64,000 nt of DNA from contig WMCF01000031.1 in NCBI GenBank assembly GCA_009792885.1, positions 2,147,437 through 2,211,436 on the forward strand, written 5' to 3'. The number at the start of each line of letters is the position of its first letter. Within the stretch, counting starts at the first letter, position 1. This stretch comes from Eremophila alpestris peregrina (Eukaryota > Chordata > Aves > Passeriformes > Alaudidae). A program made the position numbers and the translations under genes. Shown here one piece after another: positions 1 through 13,420 of this stretch. Below the pieces are notes generated by a model. That model was not told where the DNA came from, did no database searches, and saw only the letters and a program-made list of their open reading frames with translations.

Positions 1-3000
1 GGAGCACCAGGTTTTCCAAAGTGCTCAACACTCAGCACACACTTGCCCTGGAGCTTCTTGGCTCCAGCAGTTCTTATCAGTCTCTGCCTCCTTCCTTGCC
101 CAGAAAACCTCCTTCTCCTGGGTTCTAGCAGACCACAGGCTCTGAGATGAATTTCATCCCAAGCAGAGCACACAGGCGCCTTCAGGGCTGCATCCCACAG
201 AGCTGAATCCCACAGTCCTGCTGCAGCCTGGCTGTGTGTGGGCAGGCATGGGTGGCTCCCTGATGGCTACTGGCCTTTTCAACTGACTTCCTAAACCTAA
301 TGGCACTGCCAGTGTGGCTGCAACAGTTTTTAGATGTTCAAAAGGACAAAGTTGATACACGATTCTCCCTACTCACCCTCCTGCTAACTTTGGATGCAAA
401 CTGTTTACAAACAGCTGTTGTAACATCCCTGAGGTGCAAAGGAAAATACTCAACTACAGAGAAAACGATCTTAGCATGGACTATGTCCAGGAATTTCATG
501 AACAGAGCTAGGAGCTTATTCAGATGTTTCCCTTCTAGCTCTGGGTTAGTCGGGTCTGTGGAGATGAGAGGGTTTATCATTTGTAACAGCTGTGGCTGGA
601 GTGGGGCTGCAGGATGGCCCGGCAGGGAGGGCTGCCCTGAGGGAGGGTGGCCAGCAGGGAGGACAGCCATGGCCATCGGAGCTCCAGCCTGGCTGCAGGG
701 GCTCCCCTGGCAGCAGCAAACACAGTGTCCCAGTGTGCCCACGTGCTCCCAACACCGATACTCTGGGGAAGGTTTTCTCTTCCCGAGGATGCAATGACAG
801 TGTAATCTGCAGCCATCAGCACCACCTCTGCCCAGCTGATCCCTCGCTGCCTCCACAGCCGGGGCTGGAGGGGCCATGCACTGATCCTGCTCACTGCTGG
901 TGACTGGGTGCTGGTACCCAGCCTGCTGCTTCCCTCTTGCCAGTGGACAGCACACTCACTCCTCAGGCTGCCACACCAGAAGGGTGTCATTCCTTTGTAT
1001 TTAAAATGTAAACCTCTTGTTTTCTTGGCCCTTTATTTGATAAATTTCCCCTTCTCCTTGCTTCACCGCCTTCCCTTTCCATCAGCAGTATTGGCACGTG
1101 GAGCTGGTTTCTCTCCCTGGAGAAAGCTGTTGCTCACCCACACAACAGAGGGAAAAAATAGCTTGTGAAAAAAAGGCAATCAGATAGCTCAAGCTAATTT
1201 CTTTTCGAGTCCCCCCCTATTCTAAATGCAGTTTCCTGCTCTTCTAATTGGTATTTTTGAAGGGGAGAGAAAGAGATCCCTGTTCCAGTGGTATTAAGCC
1301 CTTTAAAGATGCTTTAGCTAACAAAGCAAAGATTAGAGAACATGGATCAGATGTTTTTCCTATCAAAGCCTTTTCTTCCTTTCCTTTTTTTTCCCCTACT
1401 GTGGATGTTTTGAGTCTCCTCTGGGCCGGGCTTCATTAAGGCTGTTAACTTCGTAGTGCTGATGTCTCTTTGCCCAGCTCACAGTTTGGGTGGCCTGAAC
1501 TAAAATCTCCCAAAGGGCTTATTACAGGTGGTAGGCAGACAGGGCTGGAGCCTGGGCCACACCACATATTCCTGAGAGAAATGTGTTTCCCTGACCAAAA
1601 AAGCACAATATTATATTCTTAAAACATTCCAGCCCCGTCTGGGTGTTCTCTGCATGCATTCCTGTACGTGGGATTATTATTGTAGAGAATTTATAAAGTC
1701 ATTCATTTCTCTGGAAGTGTATGACATGGGTTTTGGTTGAATGGGCCCAGTGCAAACTTAGAGCCATGTGGTGCTATAAAAACACAACAGTAAATAAATC
1801 AGCAGGGAGAATTTACACTTCAGCCTTCTGATTGTTTTTACATTCAGAGGCTCAGACTCAGAGCCAGAGTGTAAAATAAATACCTGTAGCAGTGAAAATG
1901 CAGCGTCACACTGGCCTGCTAGCAATCACAGCAGCATAGCCAAGATACGTGCAAAGCAAGGGTGTTTACAGTGAGCTTGTGGTGACCTTTTTTTTCTTTG
2001 GCTGCTTCCTATTTTTCTTGGTGATACCTCAGATCTTTATTATGGTATTGTTAGGTCCTAGTGCTCCTGTGGGTGAAGGTTGCGTCAGGCCTTCAAGGGC
2101 TGATTTTTTTTCCCGGGGTTATTTTTATCACTGCTCTTCAGAGAAAAAAAAAAGTAATAACTCCAGGCTGGAACGTGCCAGCTCCTGGGTGTTACCAGGA
2201 TGAAGCCATGCTTTTCATCTATGGAAAACAGGAATGAAAGGAGCTGGGAGATGGACATCTGGGTCCTGTGCTTTCACGGTCCTGCCATTCGCAGGGAGGT
2301 TGGTGGGAAGAGCCAAGTCCCAAGAATGAACCACGTGAGTTGAGGCCTTTCTCAAACCTGCCTTTGGTGGGAGCCAAAAGGGGATCTCCTCACCACTGAC
2401 AAGGTGACCCTGCAATTTAGCGCTCCTCAGTTGGAGGAATTTCTGCTGCACTTGTCCCTGCATAATGTGAGAATGTCACTCAGCTGCAATTTCACCCATG
2501 AAGAGACAAAGGGTGAAATCATCTTTGATGACATCAAATTGTGTTTGGAAAACCAAAGCTATTCTGAGATGGGTGGAACTTTCCTATCCTGAAGTAGATC
2601 TTTTCCGGGCACAAAAATGGATCACAATCCTGTGAGTCTGTAAAACATCCCCTGCGTTAACCTTCTCCCTGGGAGTCCCTCTGCTTACCCCAGGTTGCTC
2701 TGGTTGAGCTCTCCTCTGCTGACCATTGCACAAAAGCAGATTTTTGCTTTACTACCAGAAAGGCAGTGGAGTTATTTGCCACCTCAGAGCTGGGGCCTTT
2801 GCCAGTTCTGGTGGACCATTTCTCATCAGCAATTAACATCCATCTTGCCACCAATGTCTCCTCCAGGACTGATCTGTGAGAATGCCTGATTTTACTTGTC
2901 AGGCTGAAATCACTTCTTCCCACACAAAACAGATGTGAGGGATATGTGTCAGTGTGGAGGGGACTCCAGGTGACTCGTGGCAGAATCAGTGCTTTGGTAA

Positions 3001-6000
3001 TCCTCTGGCTGTCTCTGTTCCACAGCAAGGGGCTCCAGGGAAGCCCCCTGGGGAACAGTAGCAGTGGCTCTGCTGAGCTTTCTTTCTCCAAGAGCCCACT
3101 GTGCTTTTTGCACACTAGACAAAATACTGCTGCTGGTAAAAGTATCTGAGAACATAAGAGAATGTAGAATTTGGCTCAGTTAAAGGAATATATTACTGGC
3201 ATTTGCGTTTTCCATGTTTTCTTAGTAAAATAAATCTGTGGTCTAATAAAAGGATGAGAATTCAGATAGGTGCCTCCTTGTCCCTGGTAAAAAGAGGTGG
3301 TTACACATGTGCACCCCTTGATTGCAATGAGAGGCTGAATGGGTAACCTGTTCAGGCAGGTTAAGACCTTGACAACTCTATTTTGATGGCTGAGATCAAA
3401 TTTAAGTCTGCACTTCAAAAGCACACACATAATCATAAACCCAAACTGTGTCTGCAAAAGAGCTTGTCCCCACCATCATGCTGATATAGTGGCTTTTAGT
3501 CTTGCTGAAGGTATAGAAATGCTGAAAACTGGAAGCACATCAATCTCAATGAATGCATTATACAAGCCAGATTCCTGTTATCTTTAATAAGGGATTATTT
3601 TTGTTAGCCAGGCAGTAGAGTTATTGGATAGAAAAATGGAAGTATTTTCCTCTGGTGGGTCCCAGAACGCCGCCCTCCAGGAACAGCTCCCCCCTCTTCC
3701 ATGCCCCATCCCCAAGATTGTCCTCCACTGTGCATACACTTTTCATGGGTGAGGAAGATTTTGTTGAGTTTTTGGGTAATGGATCCTCTATGCTCACTTG
3801 CTCTCTGTTTGGATTGTGAAGGAGCCTTTCTAGCAAAGCAGTATTCAGTGGTGGTCTCCAGGAAAAGGCATTTCTTGCATTAAAAACAATAAAAGGCCCA
3901 ATGTTTTACAGACAGATGTCCATCAACAGCTGGCTCTGGAGTGGGAAGAGAACACCGGATCTTCTCCATCGTCACAGTGCTGGGGCTCTGCATATCCACT
4001 TGTTTATTTAACAAGCTACATTATTAAACTGGACCTTGGGTTGTGAGTGGAAGCTCAACTCCCTGAAAAGCCACACAGACGCTTTGATCGGCTATAAAGA
4101 CCTACTTGAGAGACTGTGCACTTCACCAGTGCTGCAGGGAAGGAAAAGGGCCAAGTCTGTATTTCACCAGCTTTTCCTAAGCTGGGCCATTGACTCAGCT
4201 TGTCTTTGGCTCAGATGTCTTTGGACTTGGTCTCATTTGCAGACTTAACCATGTCAGAATCACATTGTGGGGGCAGCGTGCTCTGAACAGCGTGGGCACC
4301 CAGACCGGTGTCACTGTCCCAAATCAAGCACTGCAGGCAGTGCTTCAGGCAGTGACAGCCCCTCACATATCCCACTTGCAGTTGACTTTGAGCCTTTCTC
4401 TATCCCTCCACTCTCTCACCAGCCAGGCAGTGGTTCAAGCTGTACCAAAACCCAGAGAGGCTCTGGGGGCTGTCAGTGTGCAGGAGCAGTGGCTCCTGCC
4501 ATCGCGTACCTGGCCTTGGCCAGCCATGTGCCACACATACGTCAGTCCTGTCCACGCAGCAGCTGCCCCCTGACTTTGTCACAGCAGCTGTTTCCCAGGA
4601 CATGGCAACAGTTCCAGCTAGGAAGGGAACATTTTATCCATCTGAGACTGGCCAGCAGTTTAAATGGGGAACTGTAATTACCCACACTTCAATTTGGCCT
4701 TCAAATGGAGTCGGATGTCTCCGTGGTGAGCACCCACCGTGCCTGTTGGAGGCAGTGCAAACACTTGAGATAAAGAGTCACAAGTCCAAAGGTGCCCTGA
4801 CATTTCCAGGCAGAAGTTAAACTGAGACTTTCAGAAATACACTGAAAATCTGTCATTATCCCACATTGTACCTATTCTCCCATCATCTGCAGGGAGGGTC
4901 TTGTGGGGAAAGCACTGTGGGGGCTGTGGTGGAACCTGTCCTGGAACAGTTACACCCCACATAAAACCAGCATGAGACCCCTTCTTTGGGTCCTCAGATT
5001 ACTCCCACAAAGTCTTGTTCTTTTCAGCCACAGCCACCATTGCTTTTATTTGGGCATTGTCCCCTGGATTTGCTTTAATTAAAAAACTCTCTAAGTAAAG
5101 CTGGGGTCAGCTGAGCAGCTGTGCCATGCCCTCCCTGCCAGACTCCTGCTCATAGGGACACGGTGCATTGCTCCCCAAAACTACTAAGCTTTTCCTACTG
5201 GATATGACAGTAAAGCCAGAACCCTTCCCTGGTGCTCTCTATATGCTGGAGGTCAAATTTGTCAGGGTCAGCCCCCCACAGACTCTGTGAATACCTGCTG
5301 GATGCCTGCTGAAGTCGCTAAGCCAGAAGCCTGCTCTCAGTGACAGCAGCACCCAGCCCAGCCTGCTGCCCTTGCCAGGGCAGGCTGTTTGTTCCCCCTG
5401 GAATGTGACACTTAGATTTGATAGCATCACTTTGGCCACCTGCTAAAGCTCCACTCTCTCCACAAACTGGACGAGTCAGGCTGATGCCCAGGCTGCCACA
5501 AGGACCCAGAGGTGCTTTGTGGCAACCTTGGGCCTTGGACAAACGATTTTGCAAGAACTCAGATTTTCAGTAAAGGAGCCCAAAGCTGATTCAGGTGCCT
5601 TGCCAAAGCTGAGGTTTGGACAAGCCTTTGGACTCAGAGTAACCACAGAGAAAACCTGTTGTGTGCCAAGATCTCCTCTCTGCAACAAGAGAGAGCTGCA
5701 CCAAGAGCTAAACATGTTTTCCTGCCTCTACTCATGTGTAGAGCTCTTGCCTCTTCTGGCACAGTGCTTCACCTCAGTGCAGACAAAACTCTTGAAGGTT
5801 CATCAGAGCATGAAATAAGGTGGAAATTTCTAAACCTGGCATTGAAAAAGAAGTGCTCTCAGCCCAGGAACATCAAGAAAAGAAGTTTCTGTGGATTATT
5901 TTACAACTGCTGCATACTCTGATTGTTTCGAAGAGATTTTACATTTACTTTTTTTTACTGCTTAGCCAATTTATTATTTGCCCATGTTTTCAAGAAGTCT

Positions 6001-9000
6001 AAAATCACTACAGCAAAATCTAGCCATTGGGCTGAAAATGTGATATTCCCAAAGCTGTTATGTAGTCCTAGGTATTTTGGATTCTAGTCCTGACACAAGT
6101 AACAAAAACAAACACTTAGAACACATATGTCATTTTAACTAGAAGCCAACCTAAGTTTTAGGACTGTAAACAGCATACACATTATTTATACTTGACTAAC
6201 TTGTGTTTCAGTGGAACCTTAAAGTTTCTGTTGTATGTTCACTAAGGTTGTCATTTCAGGTTGGCCACAAAATGCTCTGCTAAAGAAAGCAAATGGAAAA
6301 TAAAAAATTCAAACTCTTATAGTGCACCAAGGCAGAATAATTTAGCATTGCATACAATGGTTGTGCCCAAAGTTAATCCTATTGCTGAAGGAAAGGCTGC
6401 TCTACTGGAAAGGTTGCACAGGACAATTTGCTTTATTGGATTAACTTTGTGTGTGAAGAGCCACCAGCAAGCCCCATTCTTGGGAATTCCCATTATTCAG
6501 CTCTAAACCTGCAGTGCACTTCCTTACAGTCCTATATTTTTCTTTCTGTAGTTTTATTCCTGATGAATAACCCTCAGAATATATTTGCTCTATTGAGCAG
6601 CAGGCACTTGGCACTGTTTCACCCCTCACAGGTCCTTTGTGCTGGCAGCAGGGCCTTGGAGAGCTGCTCAGAGGGACAGGACTGTTCCCAGGACATGCTG
6701 CAGCACCGAGCAGGACAGCCTGGAGGGGAAAGGAGCTTCCCCATAGCAAAGGGCTGACAATGGACATGGCATCTGGCACCACCAATACACACCTTCCCTC
6801 CCATCAGCTGAGCTGCTTTTCACACTTCTGCCTGCACCTGGAGTTCATGCACTTCAGCTGGACACTGGAGAAATGCAGCTTCTTGGCTGGTGTTTCCAGA
6901 ACAGACTTAACATAAATCCCACCAAGATTCAGGGAGAAATGCACTCTTACTGCATTATCAAGAGAGTGCAAGCATTTTGGCAGCCTGCATCACATCTGCA
7001 GAAGTGTGTAAGCATTGCTATTAAATGCAGATAGTGCCTGGTGAAACTAGTAAACCAGTCAGCAGGTCAGGACCAGTATTACCCTGATGTATTTATTTTC
7101 ACTGGTTGTTGTTGTGTCTCTCTCCATCACCAGCCAGTGTCTGGATGCCTTCAGATGGCAAACTTGTGGGTACTCAGCAAACATGCACTTAAATACTTTC
7201 TCACCTTTGAAAATGGGGCTCCACCTCCCAAATCACCATGGTCCTGTTGGGAGGTAACCCATCGTGTCTCATAAACAGAGCCCCTGAGTCTGCATGAAAA
7301 TCAGTGCAGCCTCTCTGAATCCTGACAGATCAGCACATCATCAGCTGTGCCACATCATAGGCAAATTAATTATCATCACTTCTGCTGTAAAGCATTTAAT
7401 GTCCCAGCCAGACACATGGATCTGTGTGGGTTTATCACTGCATGCTCTCTACACACTGTTCTCTCTCCCTGTTTCTGTACCTCTAATGAACTCCACCTGG
7501 GAGAGCCCTGTGGGGCCCATCCCTGCTGGGAGATGGGTTTGTGGCTTTCCCCAGAGGCTGAACTGGTAATTGGGAAATGGCTTGGGCTTGGCCTCCCTGC
7601 AGTCACATTTCCATCAGCAGGCCCAGGCTGCTGTGGACTCCTTGAAGCTTCAGGCAGGATCTCCCTGTGCTGCTCAGCTCTCACATAGCAGAGTGATACC
7701 ACACAGGGGTGCTAAAACTTCTTCTATGAAACATCTTCTTCCAAATCCCATTGTTGAGCTGTGGGAACCTGCCCTTTTGTCTGGAGGGCAGAGCCAGCAA
7801 AGCCGTTCTGGGGAGGCTCTCTCTGACCACCCAGGGGCCTGCCTTAGCTTCTGATCTGCAAAATGATCTGATACCTCTTGGACCACAAAAGTAGAAATAA
7901 GATGATCAGTGGAGAGGAGGGGGGTGAAGCAGGCTTAAAAGGAAATTTTCTGTTTACAGAAAGATAGGATATTTTTTTTAAGAAATGCACGCTGTCTCCA
8001 ACTTGCTTTTCTCATGAAGCCATGGTTACTCAATGGGTTAGAGATCTGTGTGGATAAAAGAAAACTTAAGTCAGTCAAACCACTTGTGAATAAAGCAGAT
8101 CTTGTGCAGTTGTTTCAGAGGACAAGCTCAAGCCAGACAGAGGATTTTCCTATCTTAGAGCACTAATAATCAAACAGCAAGTGCTGTCTGGTTGTGAATA
8201 AGCCAGTTTACAAGATTGAATATACAATATGTAGAATTAATTTCACTGCATTATGACTCAGGGATTTTTTTACCTGGGTCCCTCACTGTGTAGGGCTGTA
8301 TACTTCATTACCTTAAAGGGTGAATTCACCTCCTCATGACTGTCACCAGCTGGGGTACTGTGTCACCCACTGTGAATCTGGTGCTTGCGCTTGCTGCCAC
8401 AGAAGGACCAATGTGTTTTTCCAACAGCAAGGAGTGACACCTTGACCACTGCAGCCCCAGGGTGCCAGCCTCTGGCTTTGCTGGGAGTCAGGCTGGCCCT
8501 GGAGGGGCCACTCAGCAGCTGACCACTGCCCAAGCAGTAACACCAGCGCTGGCAATGGCTACAGTCATAGACAAATAGTAATAAATAAGCAGCAAAGCAC
8601 TGTGGCTTGACAAGCCTTCAGCATCCCCAGCGATTTGTAATGGGATATGGAGGTTTTCACCTCCTGGTCTCTGGTTCACATTTCAAATCCAGCCCTGCTT
8701 CGAAGTGACCAAAGGTCATTGCCAGGCTCAGTCGCCCGTGTGAAGACATAAATGGCCTCATTTCTCTAATTCCTCAAGTGAGGCTGGGGGGAGGACTGGA
8801 TTTGTTTGGTTTTATGATCCTGATGGAACAGCCCAGCAGCAAGGCTATCTGCATTCCTCTGTCCAGTTTCCATCCTGGCTGTGTGTGGAGCCCCTGTGTG
8901 GTGCCAGTGTGTGGCTCTGCACCTCACCCCAGCTCATGATGCACAGGGGGCCTGGTCTTGCTCTATCTGAATCCTGCACCTCATTTTGTTTTGTCCATCT

Positions 9001-12000
9001 CTAAAGCTAAGCAAAAGTGTGCACTCTCCTGTTCAGGGCCTGGTAGGTTTGCCTAGGTTTCTGCAAGTGTCAAGCTCCACTATGTAAGCACAGATCCTCA
9101 GCCCTGTCACCCAGAGTTTGGTCTTGGTCTCTGCAGCCCAGATGTCAGGCAGGGCAGCAAATGGGTCCTTCTGATCAAACTCAGCATAAAAGGCAATTGC
9201 ACCAGTGCAGCCCCTTGCCAGCTGCACCCTTACCCCCAGGACAGTCCTGAGGAGCTTGGGCATGGACTGTATCAGCTTTCATTTCTTTAGTGACACCTTT
9301 CTTCCCCACAGGCTGGCACGAGAGAAAGAGCACCTATGACTCCTGTTCTTCCCCTGCTTTGCCCTGCTGGCAGGGAGGTGGCTGGGCCTGAGCTGTCCCC
9401 TGCACCCTTGCAGGACCACAGTGCTGGTGCTTGTGTCTTACACCAGACCTTTGCAGTGGCCCCTTCAGCCCAAGCATTTCTTATACCATTCAGTGGGGAA
9501 AAAGTTTGTTTTCTCTTTGTAGTAATCACAGAGGGGCTCAGGGCTGACACACAGACCTGCACAGGTTTGCAGACTGTTCTGGATTCCCAGGCACAGAGGT
9601 GTTTTATAAATATCCCCTTTTATTACAGTGCTCTATTAATAACTGCCTTGGGGAACAATGGGAGCACGCAACAGCTTTGGTCATCTGATGCCAACCAGCC
9701 GAGCCTCCTCGGGGCCATGGGACATTCCCAGAAAAGTGTCTATTTGGGGAAGCACAGCATTTGCACACAAGCCCAGGGGATGTGTGAGGCCCTGGAGGAG
9801 GCCAGGCCATGGTGTCTTCTCCTAGGAATGTGCTCTCTGGAAGCACAGATGCTCCTCGGTATCCTGGGCTCTCCCCACACCCAACATGGAGATGTGTTGG
9901 GCCATAGACCTCTCCCTCACCCCATTGTTAGGGATGTACAAGAGCTGTGACCCTGGGCATCCGTTTCTGCCTGTGTTCTCCCCTAGCTGTGCCAGATGGG
10001 CAGGGCAGGAAGGGAAGGAACGTGGCTTGTGGTAAATTTGGTTCTGCCCAGACACTCTTGTGGTTGCAGCTCTTGCAAAATTTGATGAATGTTCCCAGGG
10101 ACATGCCCTGGCCATTGTCACAGTCTGCATCTACACTAGTGGTTCAGGATGAGAAAACTTTTGAGCAGCCTTGATGCTCAATTAAAAGGCACTTTGGGGA
10201 AGAGTTGGAAATTAAGGAGGCCAATGGAGTGACCAGCATGTGTCCTTTAGCAAGCCACAGCTTCTTGCTCAGGCCAGAAGCAGGGAGCTCATTGGGGACC
10301 CCCTGCCAGCCCTTGCTGCTGCACATGCACTCCAAATGTCCAGGCAGAGGGAGACATCCCTCCTCATCATGCTGGGGACATGGCAGCAGGGCTCCACAGA
10401 GGGTGAGGAGGAAAGTGAAATGAAGGAGCACAACACTTGTTTGTCCAGGAGAGGCATGAAGGAGCCTCGCTCCTGCTGGCTGTTATGGTCCCTGCTTGGG
10501 ATCCTGCCAGGTTCACCAGGGAAAATGGTACTGGGTTTTTTTCACATTGTTCCTGATGGCTGGGTACTTCCTGAGTCTTTCCAGTGAGGTGGGGAAGGGG
10601 AATGAGAGGAAAACGGAACCTTTTTTTATTTTCCTTCCTTTTGCAATATCTCTGTGATCACAAAAAGCCATATTGCAGCTAATTTTCCTGCCTCCATTCA
10701 CATGGGCATTTTGCAAGGGCACAGGAATTCCTCTCTAGGGGGACATGGGCTCTTCTGATGCCTCCCCGTGGTCCCTAAGCTGCCAGCTTCCTAGTTTCCT
10801 GCACTCAGGAGCTGGGGATGCCACACTGGGCCCCACATCCCACTTGCTGCCCTGGCCTGTGGTGGCAGAGGCAGGGAGAGGAAGCAGAAGCAAGAGCAGA
10901 GCCTGCAGCCCTGGGACCCTTGCAGGGGCAGAGGTGTCAAAGCAGAGAGGCAGTGGAGAGGCTGTGACTTGCCAGGCCCAGAGAATCAGGAAGGGCTGGG
11001 GAACAGGATAGTGCTGAGAACTAACATAACTCACCAGACACCACTTGCAGCTGCTCTAGCTGCAGATCTCCTGTTTTCATAAACTCTGCACTAATCTACC
11101 CAGCTAAAGGCAGATACCTAAAAATGGGAAGTAAAGGTTGCAGAGTTCTGTGCTCTCTATTCATGACTGAGTCACTCAGCAGCTGTATAAAGGAGTTGCA
11201 GACCTCAGCAGGTACCCAAGGGGACTTTCTGTGTGATGTAAAGATGAAAAGTCTCCCAGTTCATCACTTTTGAAAAATTAGATGTTTTGCTTAACCTGTG
11301 TATTTGCAGGGCCTCAGTGGGAGTGCAGCCCTACCCTTGGTGCAGGCAGGATGCAGCATGGATGATGCTCTTGCTGTAACAGTGTGACCATGTTTGTTCC
11401 CTCTTGCCATGTTGTAGTTTGCCAGTGAGGGACCCCTAAGTTGTTTCTGCAGGTCTGGAGTGGGAACAGACGTTCTTGCACCAAGCATGATCAGTGCCCT
11501 GAGCTAAGCAAGGGGACCCAGCTCCAAGCATCCACCACCCCCTAATTCCCCTCTGGTTCAGCTTTCACTTGCTTTTCCTTAGTAAGGACATTCTTTTTCT
11601 CTTTACCAACTGCAAAGCTGGGGAAACCTAATGCCAGTATTAAGAAAAATACTTTTCAAATTATCCTTTAGTTCCAACAGCTTAATGTCCTTACATATGC
11701 TTAGTGTGGAGTTTCAGCCTCATCTGTCTGTGGTGGGACAGCCCGCCCTGGTTGGGAGCAGCAGGACCCCTTTCATGTCAGTGTGTCAGTCCCCAGCCCA
11801 CTGTGGGGAAAAGAGGCCACACGGAGCCTCAGGGCCCCCCAGGAAGAGCCTCCTGAGAAGGGCTAGTTGGGTTTTTAAGGTTCTATCTCCCTGTTCTGGA
11901 ACAGATGCAATGAGTGGAGTGATCCTTCCTTCACCGTGGGTGGTGCTGAGAGTCAGAGAGCAGGACCTGTTGGCCATGACTTCAGTGTGGTCATGGCTGT

Positions 12001-12769
12001 GCTTTATGCTCTGTGTGTGCACAGCCCCGAGTGCAGCAAAGGGCTGCCAGTTCCGTGCTTGCCTGGGTGGAGGCTCTGCCATTGTCCCCCAGAGGTGGAA
12101 ATGTGAGAATGTGCCAGTTGAGCCCACTGAGAGCAGAGGGGACAAGGCAACGACATGCAGGGGGTCTGTGTGAGGACAGAAGGTCCTTTCAGAGAAGCAG
12201 GAGAAAGGCTGTAAAGGCAATCTGCTCCTCAGCCCTTCCTATCTACTCATGCCACTGGAGCCCAGAGGAAAGCAGCCATAAGCCCATGGGGATGGCAGGC
12301 AGCTTGTCAGGTGCTTTTCCAGCTGCAGTGGGTAGAACTCTCCCCTCACCACCCACACCACCCCACCTGTGCAGCCCCTCTGCATCACCCAGCTGTCCTG
12401 CCTGCCTTACCCGGAGTTTTCTGGGTGAAGGAATGTGTCACCCCAAAGAGGGGTTGCCCTCCACCCCTTCTCCGCTCCTCCTCCTGCCCCCTCCTGCTCC
12501 ACAAATAAACAGGGAGGTGCTGACAGCTGCCGGGTTTGGCCAGAAGACTTTTGACAGAAAATTGAAGCCCCTGCTGTGAGGAGGGCGAACTGGGGGGGCT
12601 GTGTGCTTACAGGGCAGCCAGGAGTGTGGCCAGGCTGAGGAGGCTGCATTTTTAAAGAAAAGTCAAATACCAGTCTGATGCTCACCTGAGCAGAGGGAGC
12701 TGGGGAAGCCCAGCCCAACATTTCCTTTTCTCTTATTTTTTTTTCCCCTCAAGTAACTCATACGTAACA

Positions 12770-13420
12770 TCTGGCATTCATCTTTTCTTTCCTTCACATG
12801 CACGGCAGAAACCCTGGTGTGAGTCATGTCCATTTAAATATGGAAGCACATCATAAAACCTAATGGAGAGTCCAAGAGGTGAGCTTTTATGTGGCTAAGA
12901 CTTGTAGAGAGGTCAAGATTGTTTGGTTTAAACATGGGGGGTCATTCTACGCGTGAAGGTGGTCCTCTAAACCTTTAGAAAACCTTGTTTGCTCAGTGTG
13001 AGAGCTCAGCTCAGCATCCCCTGGTTTTGGTGTCTGGCTCCTGACAGCACCACAGCACTCCCTGCCTCAGTGGAGGGGAAACACGGGGTGGGAGCAGTAT
13101 CCTGCAGCTATGGGCAGCCCACAGCCTTGTGCAGGGTCCCCAGCCAGCAGCAGAAGGGGGAGTTGGGGCTGTAGTGGCAATGGGATTTTGGGGTTGTCAC
13201 AGCAGAAGGCAGCAATGATCACATTGCCTGTCTCACAAGGCCAGGGGAGTTTGGCATTCACCCGTCTCTTGTAAAACCCCACGTGTTTTACAGGACAGGG
13301 AAGAGGAGCAGTGTTAACAATTTGTTTGTCCTTGTTAAATTCTGTTTTTGTTTTATGGACTCTAAAATCATTTTTGGTGTCTATTACTGCTTTATTGTTT
13401 GGTTTATTGTGACTAAGCAT
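12770..13420. promoter_or_regulatory. Candidate upstream enhancer with Fox-like motifs
   Basis: A 13-base string, ATTGTTTGGTTTA, occurs twice on the + strand, at 12918-12930 and 13394-13406. The first copy runs on into TTTAAACA, which gives a second Fox-type core in the opposite orientation. An AT-rich near-palindrome, CCATTTAAATATGG, lies at 12830-12843. The stretch is about 12 kb upstream of the TBX1 start codons. Mouse Tbx1 is known to have a Fox-responsive enhancer at a similar distance upstream, but I cannot align the two here. The motif content is seen; enhancer function is inference. Confidence 0.25.
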
